This document shows positions 25,450-38,033 of a stretch of 64,000 nt of DNA, piece by piece. The first letter of the stretch is position 1; the number at the start of each line of letters is the position of its first letter. The translations under genes and the position numbers were made by a program. The stretch lies in contig OU015495.1 of the NCBI GenBank assembly GCA_907164885.2, positions 100,357,827-100,421,826 on the forward strand, written 5' to 3'. Below the pieces are notes generated by a model. The model was not told the origin of the DNA. It did not search any database and saw only the letters and a program-made list of their open reading frames with translations. Source of the DNA: Dolomedes plantarius (lineage: Eukaryota; Arthropoda; Arachnida; Araneae; Dolomedidae).

Positions 25450-25693
25450 TATTTGTGAAATTAAAAATGAAAATAGTACAAAAAATAATAAAACATAAAC
25501 CTAATGAACCATTTTTTTCTAATTCCTTGTTCATATTCTTAGTCAAATTGTTATCTTTAAGTGTTTTATGTGCAATTATCAGTATTATAATCACGTTGTA
25601 TGCTATTTATTATATAGAAAAATATAAGGGGATCGGTGAAGAAAATCATTCTTTTAAAAAGGGTCGATGAAGGAAAAAAGTTGGGAACCCCTG

Positions 25694-26697
25694 ATCTAGA
25701 ATGTACCGTAGAGAAATAGAGTAATATTTGTAAATCCTACTTGTGTGAATGAAGGTATTGATCGTCATTTATTTAAGCATGAATTAAATATTTCTATCCT
25801 CGAGTTAAAGCTGTACATGAGACATCCACGTCCTTAATAAACTGGTAAGTTTTATCTTTGAATAATCTGATTATTAAAATAAAAAGAATTCTATGCTATA
25901 CTTATCTAAAACAACCCTAAACAATTACCTAAATCCAGCCACTTGATGTTATTGAACTTCGTTTTACAGAAGTCGTTTGTTTACGAGGTAAATGTTTTAT
26001 GCTTTTGAGCTTTTTACACAGCCAGGTAAATATAATTTGGGCACCTATAATTTTCGAAATAAGATTACGCTGCAAAATTATTGCTCTTGGTTTCATTCAG
26101 AAATAAAACAACCTCTAAATCTCGTCGATAATTTTCGATAAAACTTTACGGATGCTGATGTGGTATGAAAACATGGGTTTAGCACCCAATGAAAATACCT
26201 TTTGTTTGTAGTAGATTTTTTTTCTCGGGTGGAAATTCCCTTGTTAAGATAATCCAACATAATATCACGCTAAGACATTCAGCCGATATGGTAGAAAAGC
26301 GTAATATTTCTGTCTCAAATGACCATGAACCCCCGGGGAGGTATACAAAGGTATCAGTAGCAGAGATTGCCTTTTCTCCTTGAAAGAGTTGTAGCTTCGG
26401 TTTTATTGCTTATAAAAAATGGGACTATTATTATTTTGGCAGACATAGTTGTTATATGAAGCAAAATTTTATGAAGTACATAATCCTCAGAAGTTAAAAG
26501 CATTTGGGGACAGATAGTTTGATGTTCTTAGATTTCTGGTAGAAGTTTAATGTCTCTGAATGCCTATGTTACTGTTCTGAAGATAAATTGAGAGAAGATA
26601 ATTGTGATAATTTAACACATCTGGATATTATCAGAAATATATGCATTTTGATCTCAATAAAGATGTAAAATGGCCGCCTGTTTTGGATACATAGGTA
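25694..26697. other. No recognised feature
   Basis: About 1 kb of A/T-rich sequence. The 64-codon plus frame at 26189-26383 lacks domain or splice support. Confidence 0.4.
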
Positions 26698-27428
26698 CAG
26701 TGGAGTGCCGATAATCCGAAATGATTGGGACCAGACCCTTTTTGGATAAACGAATTTTTAGGATTAAGCGAAATCTTTCTTAAAATAAACTTAAATTACA
26801 TAATAACGTGTGATCACATAAATATTGCATATTATGTATGATTACACAGTTTATTTTATAAGGCCTGTCTAAACATCACCAAATCTCGGGACGAAATGGG
26901 TGATAAGAAAGCGGAACGCTGCCTAGTACAGTACGGTAGAGTGTAAGTTGCTCTAACAATACGTTACAGTGCTCGACAGTTGAATTTTAGACGATCAGCA
27001 GATTATTGAAATGGTTTGGAAACAACCTGTCAACGTCTCAGACGAGAGTGAAAGTGAAGCAGACGGTGACAGCGAGCAGAGGGTATCCCACTCAAGATGT
27101 AGCACTACGCTACATAGAGCAACACTACGCCTCGACCCCAGCGGACACCATTTTTCTGACGCGTTGGCGTAATTCGGCTTCAAGAGAGAGAGGTATTCTT
27201 CTCTTCGACAAAAAGAAAAAAAAACGGATTTTTTTCAAACCAATGCAGTTTAGTAATAATTAGTTCAGCACATTATCTAACTTTGAATTTTATTGCAATT
27301 TTCAGAAATATACTTTATATTATTTAGTATCACTGTGGTTTTATTGTAACTTTAGTCCTTTTTGGCTTTTGGTTTTGGATTAAACGGAATTTCGGATTAC
27401 CGAAGTTCGGATTATCGGGACTCTACTG
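26698..27428 (+). mobile_element. Pogo/Tigger deletion derivative, family P2
   Basis: Starts CAGTGGAGTGCCGATAATCC and ends gattatcgggactctactg. The ends are inverted with 21 of 23 positions matching. TA flanks both sides (26696-26697 and 27429-27430). At 731 bp it is far shorter than an autonomous Tigger and retains only the 3' end of the transposase gene. Confidence 0.88.
26982..27190 (+). pseudogene. Tigger-type transposase, C-terminal fragment
   Basis: The frame from 26982 reads DDQQIIEMVWKQPVNVSDES, then an acidic stretch and RVSHS. A frameshift then leads into DVALRYIEQHYASTPADTIF and LTRWRNSASRER. In pogo/Tigger transposases the acidic linker followed by (V/I)SHSEAL...ALRYIEQ...ATP.D..FI.RWR is the usual C-terminus. 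The CENP-B-type helix-turn-helix and the DDE domain are absent. The protein cannot be functional. Confidence 0.8.
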
Positions 27429-27703
27429 TATAAAGTTTCATGAGGCCGTGGAATATCAGGCATGAGTGATGGAAAAGGACAGGTTCCAAATGCGACGTTT
27501 ATACTCTGACTTTAATAAGGCAGTTTCATGCAATATCACTGATATGAACAACGAGCAAACAAAACTTACGAATAACACAAAAATCATATTTTTAGAATGT
27601 TTTTATTTTTGAAATGCGTACGGAAGTGAACTTGGTTGTTTTTCCGTATGTACAATTCCTCCATATAACGCTGAATCATATATGTCCACTCATGGGCAAG
27701 TTT

Positions 27704-28105
27704 AAAGCTGCTGTGTACTAACCCTTTTGGATTCACTCACCTCAATGTTGATCTATGGAGAAAATGTGTCCAAGGATTGCCGACATGGATTGAAACATTG
27801 GTTTTAAATTGCACCCCGTTATGTAGAAAGAAACTTTACACCTTGGGGCATTTTTGTTTTAAAAAAAATGCAAATAATATTTTAAAATTTACATTTTTGG
27901 GAGAAAAAAAAATATGTGCTTTAAATGTTTATCAATTCCTTTGGTAGGCGAAATTTATAACACGAATCCTCCTGCGATCTTCAGAAAAGCTAAGGTTACC
28001 TGAAAATGCCCTTTTTATTGCATTTAGCTGTAAATGGTAGACACATTTTGTCCATAGGATAACACTGAGGTGAGCGAATCTAATAGGGTTAACACAGCAG
28101 CTTTT
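27704..28105. mobile_element. Long-TIR MITE, family C, copy 1
   Basis: Starts aaagctgctgtgtactaacc and ends gggttaacacagcagctttt. The inverted ends run about 70 bp inward (caccTcaatgttgatctatg against cataggataacactgaggtg). A second copy lies at 30395-30815. No clear target duplication and no open frame. The superfamily is not assignable from the ends alone. Confidence 0.75.
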
Positions 28106-30080
28106 AGAGATCAAATACAGAAGTTCCTCATGAACCAATTATTTGTTGCATGTATAGGAACTAGAATGTAATTATTTGTGCCACTGTGTTAAAAGAGTTA
28201 TTTGACAACGAGCATACAAAATATTTTAAGCATTTATTAAGATTAATATGATTATGACAAAATGTATAAAGCATGCCAAAGAGGCGGAGGTAAAAGCAAA
28301 AACATGCATCTCCTGCGTTCAGGTACCCTTGCATTTGTTCAGCCAGGGCGAAACCTTGATACAAGACCACCTGTAAGCTGTAATGTCTATTTTTGCTTTT
28401 AACCCCTTAACGATCGCATAATTTTCAAGAAAACGGTAATAAAGTTGCCTATTTTTTCCAGAGGATTCCATTTATTTTTTGATCTGCCACATCTAATTAA
28501 AAAAAAAAACCATCCCCAATTACATTATAAATAGTCTCGTGCTGCCATTTGGTATGTAAAATAAGAAACAAAAAATTTTCAGGCTAAATGAAATTATTGT
28601 TTTAATCTTTTTGGTGTGTTACTTTTAAACACTCCGGCCCGGAAATATCACGGGCACGAGAAACAGGAGAAACCTCAGCCCGTAATTTTGAAGAGATCGA
28701 GAAGGAAGGGGATTTAATAGGATTAGTTTGTTCCCTATTGTGAACAATTTAATTATTTATTGTTAAGTTTTTATCTATACCATATATTTTTGCAATGTAA
28801 AGGTTATAGTGAATATTTAAATTCAATATACACAGCTAAAAGATTTGGAGGAAAGAGAACAAAGACTCTTTAAGATTCACAAGCAGATATCTAAAAAAAT
28901 TAGTGTTTCTCGATATCTAGAGCACACACAAAAAAATCTTGCAAACTTTTTGAAAAATTTCTGTTGAGAGTATAAATTTTGGCACACTTTTCTGTGACGA
29001 TGAATCGAAATTGTGGATCACGATGTCGATTCATTTTTATGCACTCTATGAACGTAAAATTACCCGTTTATTTTGAAAGTGGCATACGTCACTTTAAAAA
29101 AAAATCAAGTTAGTAATAACATAAATTACAATTTAACGGTATCCGTTCATTTAAAAAATTGCAATCTATATGGTGAGAACCACTGATATTTTAAATATCT
29201 TAAAATATCTTTAGCTATTTTTTAAATATCTCAAATTAAAAAGAAAGTGACATATCACTTTTAATATAAACGGCTTAATATAAACGGCTCAAATATTCAA
29301 GTAATGTAGCTTGTTCTCCTTTCTCTCATGCCAGTCATCTCTATGGAAGGAAAGTGGTGTTAGGACATACATAACGGATATTTATTACTATGCACTCACG
29401 CCTACGGGAAAAGATTAAAACATATTTTACAAAATTTTCACATTCAAGTCTACATTGCCGGTTCCACTTACATTCCTATAAATTTTTACCAAAATCTGCC
29501 AATTTTACGGGTTTAGATTTACGTTTCGATGAAACACACTCCTGTACTATCCATAAAAATGTAAATTCATGCGTTATCCCTAGCATCTACTCAGTGCTTA
29601 AGCTGACTGCGCTCGAAATATTCATAACCCAAAATCAGACATGGGAGTTTTAGGGAAGAAGATAATCTTAGAAGATGGATTTCAGGGGGAAATTTGTATC
29701 TTAGACTGAAACGGCTGTAACCATATTTCCCTTGGAGAGTAGGAAAGCAATGTTAGAACAGCTCTATTTTTTTTTTTTTTGCTTTGCTTTTTTTATCTTC
29801 CAGATTTTGAAAACTGTAGATAAGAAGGCATGATAAAAAAAGACATTTTGAAAGTAACTGGAAAATATATGAAAAAACATGAACAAAACTTTTAAAATCG
29901 TGCATTTTGAATTAAATTTTATTTCAAAACGTATGTGTTGCATACAAGTTTGGAAATTATTGATATTAACTTTTAAAATCAATTTATTTAAAAAAATTTT
30001 TTTTAAATAACTCTCGTGTAATTTATCTTTTTCTACGCTGAGTTAAATACAGTATTACAAAAAAAAAACTGGAAAAAATT
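28106..30080. other. Unassigned A/T-rich DNA
   Basis: About 2 kb with scattered poly(A)/poly(T) runs. Frames at 28161-28370, 29390-29653 and 29764-29982 show no domains. I support no gene here. Confidence 0.4.
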
Positions 30081-30371
30081 TCAGGTAGTCACTTCTAACG
30101 AAACTACCGTTTGTTATTAACTTAGGATTACTTATCGTTGCTTACCTCTTCTGTATGTATATATTATGTATGTGTTATGTATATATATATACATATATGT
30201 ATGTCAAAATTTTGACGCATTTTGGTACTTTTCTGTTTAACTGTTTACTGCTTGATCAAGCGATACAGACTGGGTTTGGCGCGCTGCCAAAATTATGACT
30301 CGTGACGCAGGACATCTGAAATATTGCTTTCCGGAGGACCGTTATGGTGGAACGTAATCCTACGTTAAAAA
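30081..30371 (+). mobile_element. Family B element, copy 2 (short TA centre)
   Basis: tcaggtagtcacttctaacg, then aaactacc, ttaacttaggattacttatc, a short TATATGTA-rich centre, tcaaaattttgacgcatttt, ccaaaattatgactcg and the end gaacgtaatcctacgttaaa. It is collinear with copies at 20141-20532 (inverse) and 34496-34912. It has only a few TA repeats, so it shows the pre-expansion state of the centre. Confidence 0.75.
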
Positions 30372-30394
30372 ATGAATTTATGAAACTAAGCATT

Positions 30395-30815
30395 AAGGTT
30401 GCTGTGTACTAACCCTATTGGATTCACTCACCTCATTGTTAACCCATGAAGAAAATGTGTCCAAGGATTGCCGACTTGGATTGAAAGATTTTTTTAAAAA
30501 TTGTAAACCGTAAGAGAGAAAGAAATTTTACACCTCGGGGCAATTTTCGGTTTAAAAAAATGCAAATAATATTTTAAAATTTAAATTATTCGGGGAAAAA
30601 TCTGGCATAGTGTGTTTGAAACGCTCCTAAATTCCTTTAGTGGACGAAATTCATAAAATGAATCCTTTTGCAAGGCGCAGAAAAGTTAAGGTTTCTAAAA
30701 ATATCATTTTTATTGTATTATCCGCTTTTATGTAGCTGTAAATAGCAGGCACATTTTCTCCATAGGTTAACACTGAGGTGTGCGGAATCCATTAGCTTTA
30801 GTACACAGCAGCCCT
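30395..30815. mobile_element. Long-TIR MITE, family C, copy 2
   Basis: Starts aaggttgctgtgtactaacc and ends tttagtacacagcagccct. It shares the interior phrase aaaatgtgtccaaggattgc with copy 1. It lies only about 24 bp from family B copy 2. Confidence 0.75.
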
Positions 30816-31990
30816 AAAAGCTGGAAACACATTTTATCTCACATTAGAAAATTTACAAGTCCTAAACATTACATTCACAAAACTATAAGCCTGCTACCTT
30901 ACTACTTTATATTACAATACAATGATCTAAACTTGAGCCATCGGGGTAAAATATCAGTTTAGTGTTTTCATATCACCTTACATAAATACTTAATATTAAA
31001 TCGTATTTATTTCCCCAATTTTCTCTTTAAAGTAAAAATCCCTAATGTATTCATGTAAAAATTCCAAAATGTATATAAAACAATGCCAATAATGTTTATT
31101 TTGAAAATTGTAATGTAATTTAATTGTAAATGTCAATTATATGAAATCATTACATTTAAAACTTTATTTAAATCTTAAAAAATAAGTTACGAAGTGACTT
31201 ATTTCATATCAAACTTTGTAATGGAAAGTTAGGTTTAGATGAAAATAATTCTTCAAAAGTGTTTTTCTATAACAATGGGAAAAAATCGATCTGACGCACT
31301 GACGAAAAATAAATATATATTGTCAGAAAACAGGTTTATAATCCATGCATATTTGTGCTTCAGTGGTCCCTTTTAATTTTAATTATTTTCAGTCATAAGT
31401 ACTTACTAACTGACGTGTGGTTATTTTTGACATTTATAATACATCAAAATACTAATATAAAACTACTTAATATTGCACACTAATCCGTTTAAATCTAGCT
31501 ACTAATTTCTCTGGAATCTCTCTCCTTCAGGAGTGATATATTTTACGTAACTACCGAAATGTAAAATAAAGATCGTGACATATTTTTCAATCCTACACAA
31601 AATGAATTTTATTCATCAACTTAAACTAATTTAGATCTGATTTGACTGAATTCATATATTTTCTTAATTCAGTAACATTAAATTCGGTTTTATTAATTTT
31701 TCTGTCACAGATTTTGTTAACAGAGTTCGGTTTTGAAGGTAAATCAGTTCGATTTCAAGATGTAACAAATTTATCACAGTGGGTGCCATTAGGCTAATAA
31801 TTAAATTGTTTTCACAAAGTTTCGTAATCTCTTCTAGCTATTACGAAAGAATTAAGAGAAAAAGACATTTGCTTTTTTTCATCTATATTTAGCCTCATGA
31901 CTAGTTATCTGCATATGCTAACTTGATGCATTCGCGTAAATCGAGTACTGCAGTGTTAGTTGTTCTAACTGCATATAGCACTATATATAT
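30816..31990. other. No recognised feature
   Basis: About 1.2 kb of A/T-rich sequence, with no open frame of interest and no repeat partner recognised. Confidence 0.4.
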
Positions 31991-33347
31991 AAATCGTAAT
32001 GGACTTTTTTAGAGACAAAATAATGTAGAAGAAAATATTCAAATTAAATACAACGGTCAATGTATGCAATTAATTTGTATGTTTAATATCCATAAAACAT
32101 ATTAATTTGAGCTAAATTCTTAAAAAACTTCCATCTCAATTAGTCAAGTGGTTAAATTTTATCTTTTACCGTATTTTAATATTTTTTGTCACTTTATTTC
32201 GTTGTTACGCACGTGACGCAAAATTAAGGTATCCGACTACGTTTGGAGCCCTTTTTTGAAAAACTGTGCTTGAAAAAATTTCTACATTATTTTTCGAAGG
32301 AATATAACACCAAAAGTCGAAAATGATGAAAAAATAGACATTAACTATGTAATTCTTTTCAAAATTGAGGAAATTGGGTCGAAATTTAGCAAATTTTTAC
32401 AAAAACGGCTCTATCACTAAAAAAAATATTATGCATATAACATTAATTTATTTTAGTCATATGTACATAAGTACCTTCTAACTGTAATGACCTATAAGCT
32501 AATCGATATCTCAAAATAAAAAAAAATACAGGTCATTGTATGCAATTGCATGTAAAATTTTAGTAATTTTCCATGAGATTTTTTATAGATGCAGCTATAA
32601 ATCAACAAATAATATACTTAGAACCAAATCTGTAGTCCATTGCATTCTTAGTATTCTGAAAAATATATGAGAAAAATTTCATAGACATATCATAGTTAGA
32701 TTTTGAGTTACTACAAGGGTCATTTACATTTTTGATGAAAAACAAGTTCTTCAGAAAACACGTTTAAAGTTTTCAACTTGTATTGAAATTCATAGCTGCT
32801 GCTGCTGATTTTTAAATAGCTCTAATTTAATTTCTAATGATCGTATCGAATAAATAAAAGCAGATTTAGAAACGTAAATTTACAATCTTAAGAAAAGGGA
32901 ATAAAAACAATTTCGGAATTTTCGTCAAAATCGATGTTTTAAACGTAGTCGGATACCTTAATTTAAAGTATCACAAAAAGAAAAGCAACCACGGGATCAA
33001 CATTTAATAAATTAAATTCTAAAAAATAATCTTTAAAAATTCACCAAAAATCAGAAAATGAAGGTAAGGATTCGAAAACGATTTCAATTTAAAGTATTTT
33101 TTATGATCTTTGTCTTGATATAAATTTTATATACCTCAGATTATTATTTTAAATGCAAACTTAAATTTTCATGCTCATTTTTTTAATTTTAAAAAATCTA
33201 AGAAGAATGTTTCAAAAATCTTTCTTAGTGCATCCGTAAACTATAAGAAGAAACGCCATGCAAAATTTCAGCTCTTTAGGTCCAGCGGTTTGGTCTCTGC
33301 GTTATCTGTCAGTCAGTCAGTCACGGAACTGTTTTATATACACAGAT
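31991..33347 (+). repeat. Dispersed repeat family A, copy 4 (5'-truncated, carrying a MITE)
   Basis: Begins within the family at aaatcgtaatgga...agacaaaataatgtagaag and runs to the typical end gtcagtcagtcacggaactg, then ttttatatacacaga. The collinear repeat is broken by a 730-bp MITE at 32228-32957. Without it the copy is about 620 bp. Confidence 0.8.
32228..32957. mobile_element. MITE flanked by TTAA (or TA), nested in family A
   Basis: Starts GGTATCCGACTACGTTT and ends with its exact inverse AAACGTAGTCGGATACC, both next to TTAA (32224-32227 and 32958-32961). Removing it restores the family A phrase gacgcaaaattaatttaaag. The flank is equally compatible with a TTAA target (piggyBac or Kolobok type) or with TA plus one more base pair of inverted repeat on each side. 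No open frame. Confidence 0.85.
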
Positions 33348-34495
33348 CAACAACAAACTAATCTCTGTAGGGTTTATGTTCCAAATTATTGATGTTGTAT
33401 GGTTGAAAGTTGTAGACGAACATATTCCGCCAAAACTAATATGGACTATTTTCTTTTTATCTCATCATTTTTTTCTACCTATGGCTTTATATCCCGGGGA
33501 AAAAATTCAGTTGCGCATAAAATATGATGTAAAATAATTTTATTTAGCTTATTCCGACTTTTCGTTATTTTGAAGAAAATAGATTGTCTTTTTTCATGAA
33601 TTTCAGGATCTAGAATTTTAAGCATAACAAATGGTCAAATGATTATCTCATTAATAGATTCAGAGTCCACCGTAATGAAGAACAAAACAGGAACATAAGA
33701 ATTCATATTCAGCGTAGTATAATTTATCTCTCAAGATCTTCAAAATCCTGTTGACGATTATTCATCCGTTCCTCTTTGTTTCCTAGATGATGCTTATCAA
33801 TCCCCCCCCCCTCTTAATCTCCAGGTATCGGAAATTTTAACGTTTCGTGGAAGTTCGTGCTTAAAATAGTCTTATTTTCTTATTTGTCGGCCAACATCGA
33901 TTTAAAGCCTCAAGGCGTTTGCTGACGTTTCGATAAAAGGGTTTGGGAAGTTAAAATTTAGAGCTTTCAATTTTCTTTCTGCTTATTAGATTGAATTGAG
34001 TATATCATAATTTTAAAATTTCCTTACGTATGAGAAAATAAAAATTTACTCTTAATTACTTATCATTTGATTTTTCAAAAAATGGACTAAGAGGGTCATT
34101 TATTTGATTTAACCATAACTTCACTAAATCCATTTTTTTAGATTTTGAAATTATGAGTATAATTTTGCGCCTTAACGATTTCCATGAAAAATTCTATGTT
34201 TGCTGTGCAAAGGGTGTTAAGTCCAAATTGGGGTAAAATGAGTTATCAAACCGGATATGTTTGAAAAATCAAGGGCTACTGCAGGGTACAGAAAGCTAAG
34301 TCTAAATCCACTCCTAAATATTTTTATTCATCAGGGAAAATTTGGGATATGTGAAACAAACTACAAACATGTTAGTATTAAAGGGGTTATGTTCCAATCA
34401 AGGAATTAACAATCTTTACTCAACAAAAATAAAATTGGAAAAATTTACTTTAAAAAAATTAAAAATTCAACTTAAAAATATAATTTCAGGTAGTC
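33348..34495. other. No recognised feature
   Basis: About 1.1 kb. It contains a C9 run near 33801 and otherwise ordinary A/T-rich DNA without open frames of note. Confidence 0.4.
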
Positions 34496-34600
34496 TCTTC
34501 TAACGAAACTACCTCGGGTTATTAACGTAGGATTACTTATCGCTTCTTACCTCTTTCGTATGAATATATGTATCTATCTATCTGTCTCTCTCTCTCTCTC

Positions 34601-34679
<79 letters not shown>

Positions 34680-34912
34680 GTATGTATATATATACGTATA
34701 TATATACGTATGTATATATAGACGTATGTATATATGTATGTCAAAATTTTGAAGCATCTTAGTACTTTTCTGTTTAACTTGTCCAAACGATAGACTAGAT
34801 TTGGCGCGGTGCCAAAATTATAACTCGCGAGGACGGGTGGACGGACGGTTTTAGCGTCTGAAATTTTCCTTTCCGCAGGAACGTTATGGAGGAACGTAAT
34901 CCTACGTTAAAA
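34496..34912 (+). mobile_element. Family B element, copy 3, with internal (TA)n
   Basis: tcaggtagtctcttctaacg, then aaactacc, ttattaacgtaggattactt, (TC)n, (TA)n at 34603-34678, gtcaaaattttgaagcatct, gccaaaattataactcg and the end gaacgtaatcctacgttaaa. Open frames on both strands across the TA block are artefacts. Confidence 0.78.
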
Positions 34913-36185
34913 ACTCAGTTTACGAAAGCCGTTTTTTTTTCAGTCCCATTTTCTCAGAACTACGATTTTGGACTTGACACTCGTAACACTGCAAACACAG
35001 AATTATAATCGGGTAGTTACTGTTAAGTATATTAAAGAAATTTGTCATACAACTGAATATCTAAGACACGTCTATACAAAATGGTGTGATTTACGTTTCA
35101 TTCACGGTTTTAATGCTGTAAAACAGTTTTAAAAAGTGAAACAACTCCAACGCTTTTCACTCTTTCATATTTTATACTTCTTCCAAGCTACAAATTTTTT
35201 CACATTCGCTTTTAAAAATAAATCCACCCCATAAGAATGGTTATGAAAGCCTGTTTCTGCGTCTGCATCGAATTTGTTTCTGGCGTCATCATCAGCGCCC
35301 CGGGAGATGTTTCGATTTTATTTCAGCCCCTTTTAACTTTAGTTCCGTTCAAACTGCATCTCAACTCCCCCTCAACCTTCCCTGGAAAGCGGCCCAGGGA
35401 ACACTTATTGATCAAAGTTTCTCCACGGCGAGCACCATATCGTATTCTATTAAGGCATTACTCCAGGCGGTTTCGAATGATGACTAACAATATCGCGTTT
35501 TAATTTTTCGGAACTAGTGGAGCTAAATGTGCATGGTTTTCTGAGGAGTTGTTTCAATTCGCGTTGCCTCATTTGGATCGTGAGTGTAGTGGAAGAACAA
35601 TTTTAGAGTTTTAAATAGAGTGCGACGTTTATTTTTCTTATCTGTATCTCATCAAAATCTTTCTCCCTGAATCATCTGCAGCGCCTCTCTAGCCCTCCTG
35701 CGAGGAATAATTCGCTGGAGGAGAAATCTGAGAAAAGTTAGTTTCGCTGCAATAATAGCTTGACAGAATGTTATCAGGTACGGAGAATTAAAAGTTAAGG
35801 TCGTGTGAACTGATCAATAATTTTTAATGCTCCTTTTTATTTGTATGACTTTATTTTTGCTGATACAAACAAAGAGAATGGAAAATGAGAAACATGGACC
35901 CCAAATGAACTGAAATAAGCAGGTACGTCTTTTTATGTCTGGCAGTTTTTGGTCGCATTTGAATTCCAGTTACGAGATGAACGTGGCTTAAGTTTCTCAA
36001 CACGTGCCCATTGGAAAGGATACATCTGTAGATTTCATTCGGGAGTCACATTATCATTGATGAGAGAAAATATTGTAGCAGGTAAAATAGATCATATATA
36101 TGAGAGTGCCGTCCCTGCGCAATGTTGTGTTAAACTTTTCTTTACGGGGTGGGAAAGCATATAGCCCAATAATACGGGCCCAAAA
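34913..36185. other. Mixed-composition DNA, no supported gene
   Basis: Slightly more G/C-rich between 35230 and 35720. The 88-codon plus frame at 35237-35503 and the 71-codon frame at 35949-36164 show no domain, signal peptide or conserved motif I recognise. Confidence 0.4.
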
Positions 36186-36189
36186 ATGA

Positions 36190-36373
<184 letters not shown>

Positions 36374-36600
36374 TTGCATTGGGATATCATTTGGTTATAC
36401 CTGCATCCTATTCAGAAAGTTCCCCTTGAGGTAACTAATTTGGTTAGGCTCCCTGATGACGAGACCAGTCGGTTACCTCGATTTCTGGTTTAGTTCTGGC
36501 CCTACTACAGAATTCGTGGAGCCCTGAGTGCTTGTTTTCTGTTTGTTTTTTGTCTACATTCTCCCTAAAATTATCTAGCTCTGATGGATATTTTTAGTTA

Positions 36601-36627
36601 CATATATATACATATACACACACACAT

Positions 36628-36662
<35 letters not shown>
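36601..36662. repeat. (TA)n-(CA)n-(TA)n microsatellite
   Basis: Compound dinucleotide array. Its last TA is the left target site of the pogo/Tigger element at 36663. Confidence 0.93.
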
Positions 36663-38033
36663 CAGTGGTACCTCCCTTAACGGACACCTCTATTTAACGG
36701 ACATGTTTACGAGTCCCAATCCTTTTATATAGGACAATCCATGTTATTCCCTCTGGATAGCGGACACTCCGAATAGCGGACAGGTATTTTTGAAAAACTT
36801 TTAATTATTTTGACAAACATTTCAAATTTATTCTAACAAGCAAGCTAAAAATATATGCTTATGCGTCTTTACAAAGCCTAGATGTTTCCTTAGAAGCCTG
36901 GATGTTTCAAGAACAATGATGTACGAAAACTTAGTGTTTCGTGGAAGTCAAATAATAATGCGTGTATGACGTGATAATGAGCGATTGGCTGGTGGAGTTA
37001 GACAACAAAATGAAAAAACAAAAGAGAAAAATCATTCTGTTCATGGACATTGCTACTTCCCATCCTGATGATTTAAAGCTCAAAAGTGTTAATTTAATTT
37101 TCTTGCCTCGTAACACCACTTCGATGCTACAGCCACTTCAGGGAATTATCCGCAGCTTTAAAGTATGATACAGAAAGCTGCTTCTGACACATGTGCTTTC
37201 ACGGATTATCTCCTGCAAATCCAGCGAAGAGTTGGCAAAATCGGTATCTCTTTTGCTATATCCTGGACTACGACAGTCCTTAAAAATGTGGAACCTAGAT
37301 GCGTTCTAAAATGTTTTAAGAAGGCGGGAGTTTTGAGTACAACCGAAGTGGCAACTGACAGTACTACTGATAAAAGCCCAAAAAAAACTTCCGGAACTAA
37401 CTTAGTAGTCAATTTGGATTCAAATGTCAGCGTTGAAGAGTATGTCAAGATCGACGACGATTTATCCATTGAGGAAGAAAACCTGCATGTTTAAAATTTC
37501 ATTCATCGGGACACCACTGAAGCACTGGCCCTTTCTGAGAATGATCATGAGGAATCGCCAATGGAAGACTGCAAAATCAAAGATTATTCGGAAGCACTGA
37601 AATAAAGCCAACAATTAAAACAGTTCTTTCTGAACAATGAAGATTCGGAGGGATGAGCAAATCTAAATCTTATGAAGATTCACCTTGAAAAACAGGTTTG
37701 CTGTGTAAAAAAGAGAAATCAAACTTTGTTAACAGATTTTTTCAGTAGTAATTAAAATAATTTAGCCCCAATACACTGTATTTTGGTATTATTTAATGCA
37801 AGATAAAAGAATTAGCCACAATTAAAAGGTAAAGTAGTAAATAGATATTCTTTTCTTACCTAATTAATTTTTCCTTTTTAATTAAAATTGCAGCCGTAAT
37901 TTTCAATCAAATGACAGACAGAAGTGCAAACCCTTTTTCTCATAAAAAGGTTGTTCTCCCCAATAGCGGACACCTCCTAATAACGGACAAAACTTTTGGT
38001 CCCGTGACTGTCCGCTTTTCGGAGGTTTCACTG
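36663..38033 (+). mobile_element. Pogo/Tigger-type transposon, internally deleted, family P3
   Basis: Starts CAGTGGTACCTCCCTTAACG, with gaca following, and ends tgtccgcttttcggaggttt, then cactg. The ends are inverted but imperfect. Left flank is TA; right flank is AA, a likely mutated TA. The phrases agcggacac and taacggaca recur just inside both ends as subterminal repeats. It carries a broken DDE transposase. Confidence 0.85.
36962..37494 (+). pseudogene. Tigger-type DDE transposase, partial and broken
   Basis: The first frame (36962-37168) reads SDWLVELDNKMKKQKRKIIL, then FMD, the second catalytic aspartate at residue 29. Next come ATSHP, VNLIFLPRNTTSMLQPL and QGIIRSFK. Tigger proteins have PLDQGII here, so the third catalytic aspartate is missing, consistent with a 3-bp deletion. 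A second frame (37165-37494) carries ISWTTTVLKNVEPRCVLKCF and KKAG, matching the family's C-terminal C(F)RKAG block. The N-terminal DNA-binding domain and first aspartate are absent upstream. It is non-functional. Confidence 0.85.

Larger units (their letters stand above)
23576..25693 (-). mobile_element. hAT-like element, family H1, copy 2, interrupted by Tc1
   Basis: Inverted relative to 17511-18173. Starts CAGGGATTCGCAACGGGG and ends gttgggaacccctg. Flanking octamers aaatagaa and atctagaa match at 6 of 8 positions. Left part 23576-23992 and right part 25451-25693 are together collinear with copy 1. They are separated by a decayed Tc1 element, so this hAT copy is older than that Tc1 insertion. 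Confidence 0.82.
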
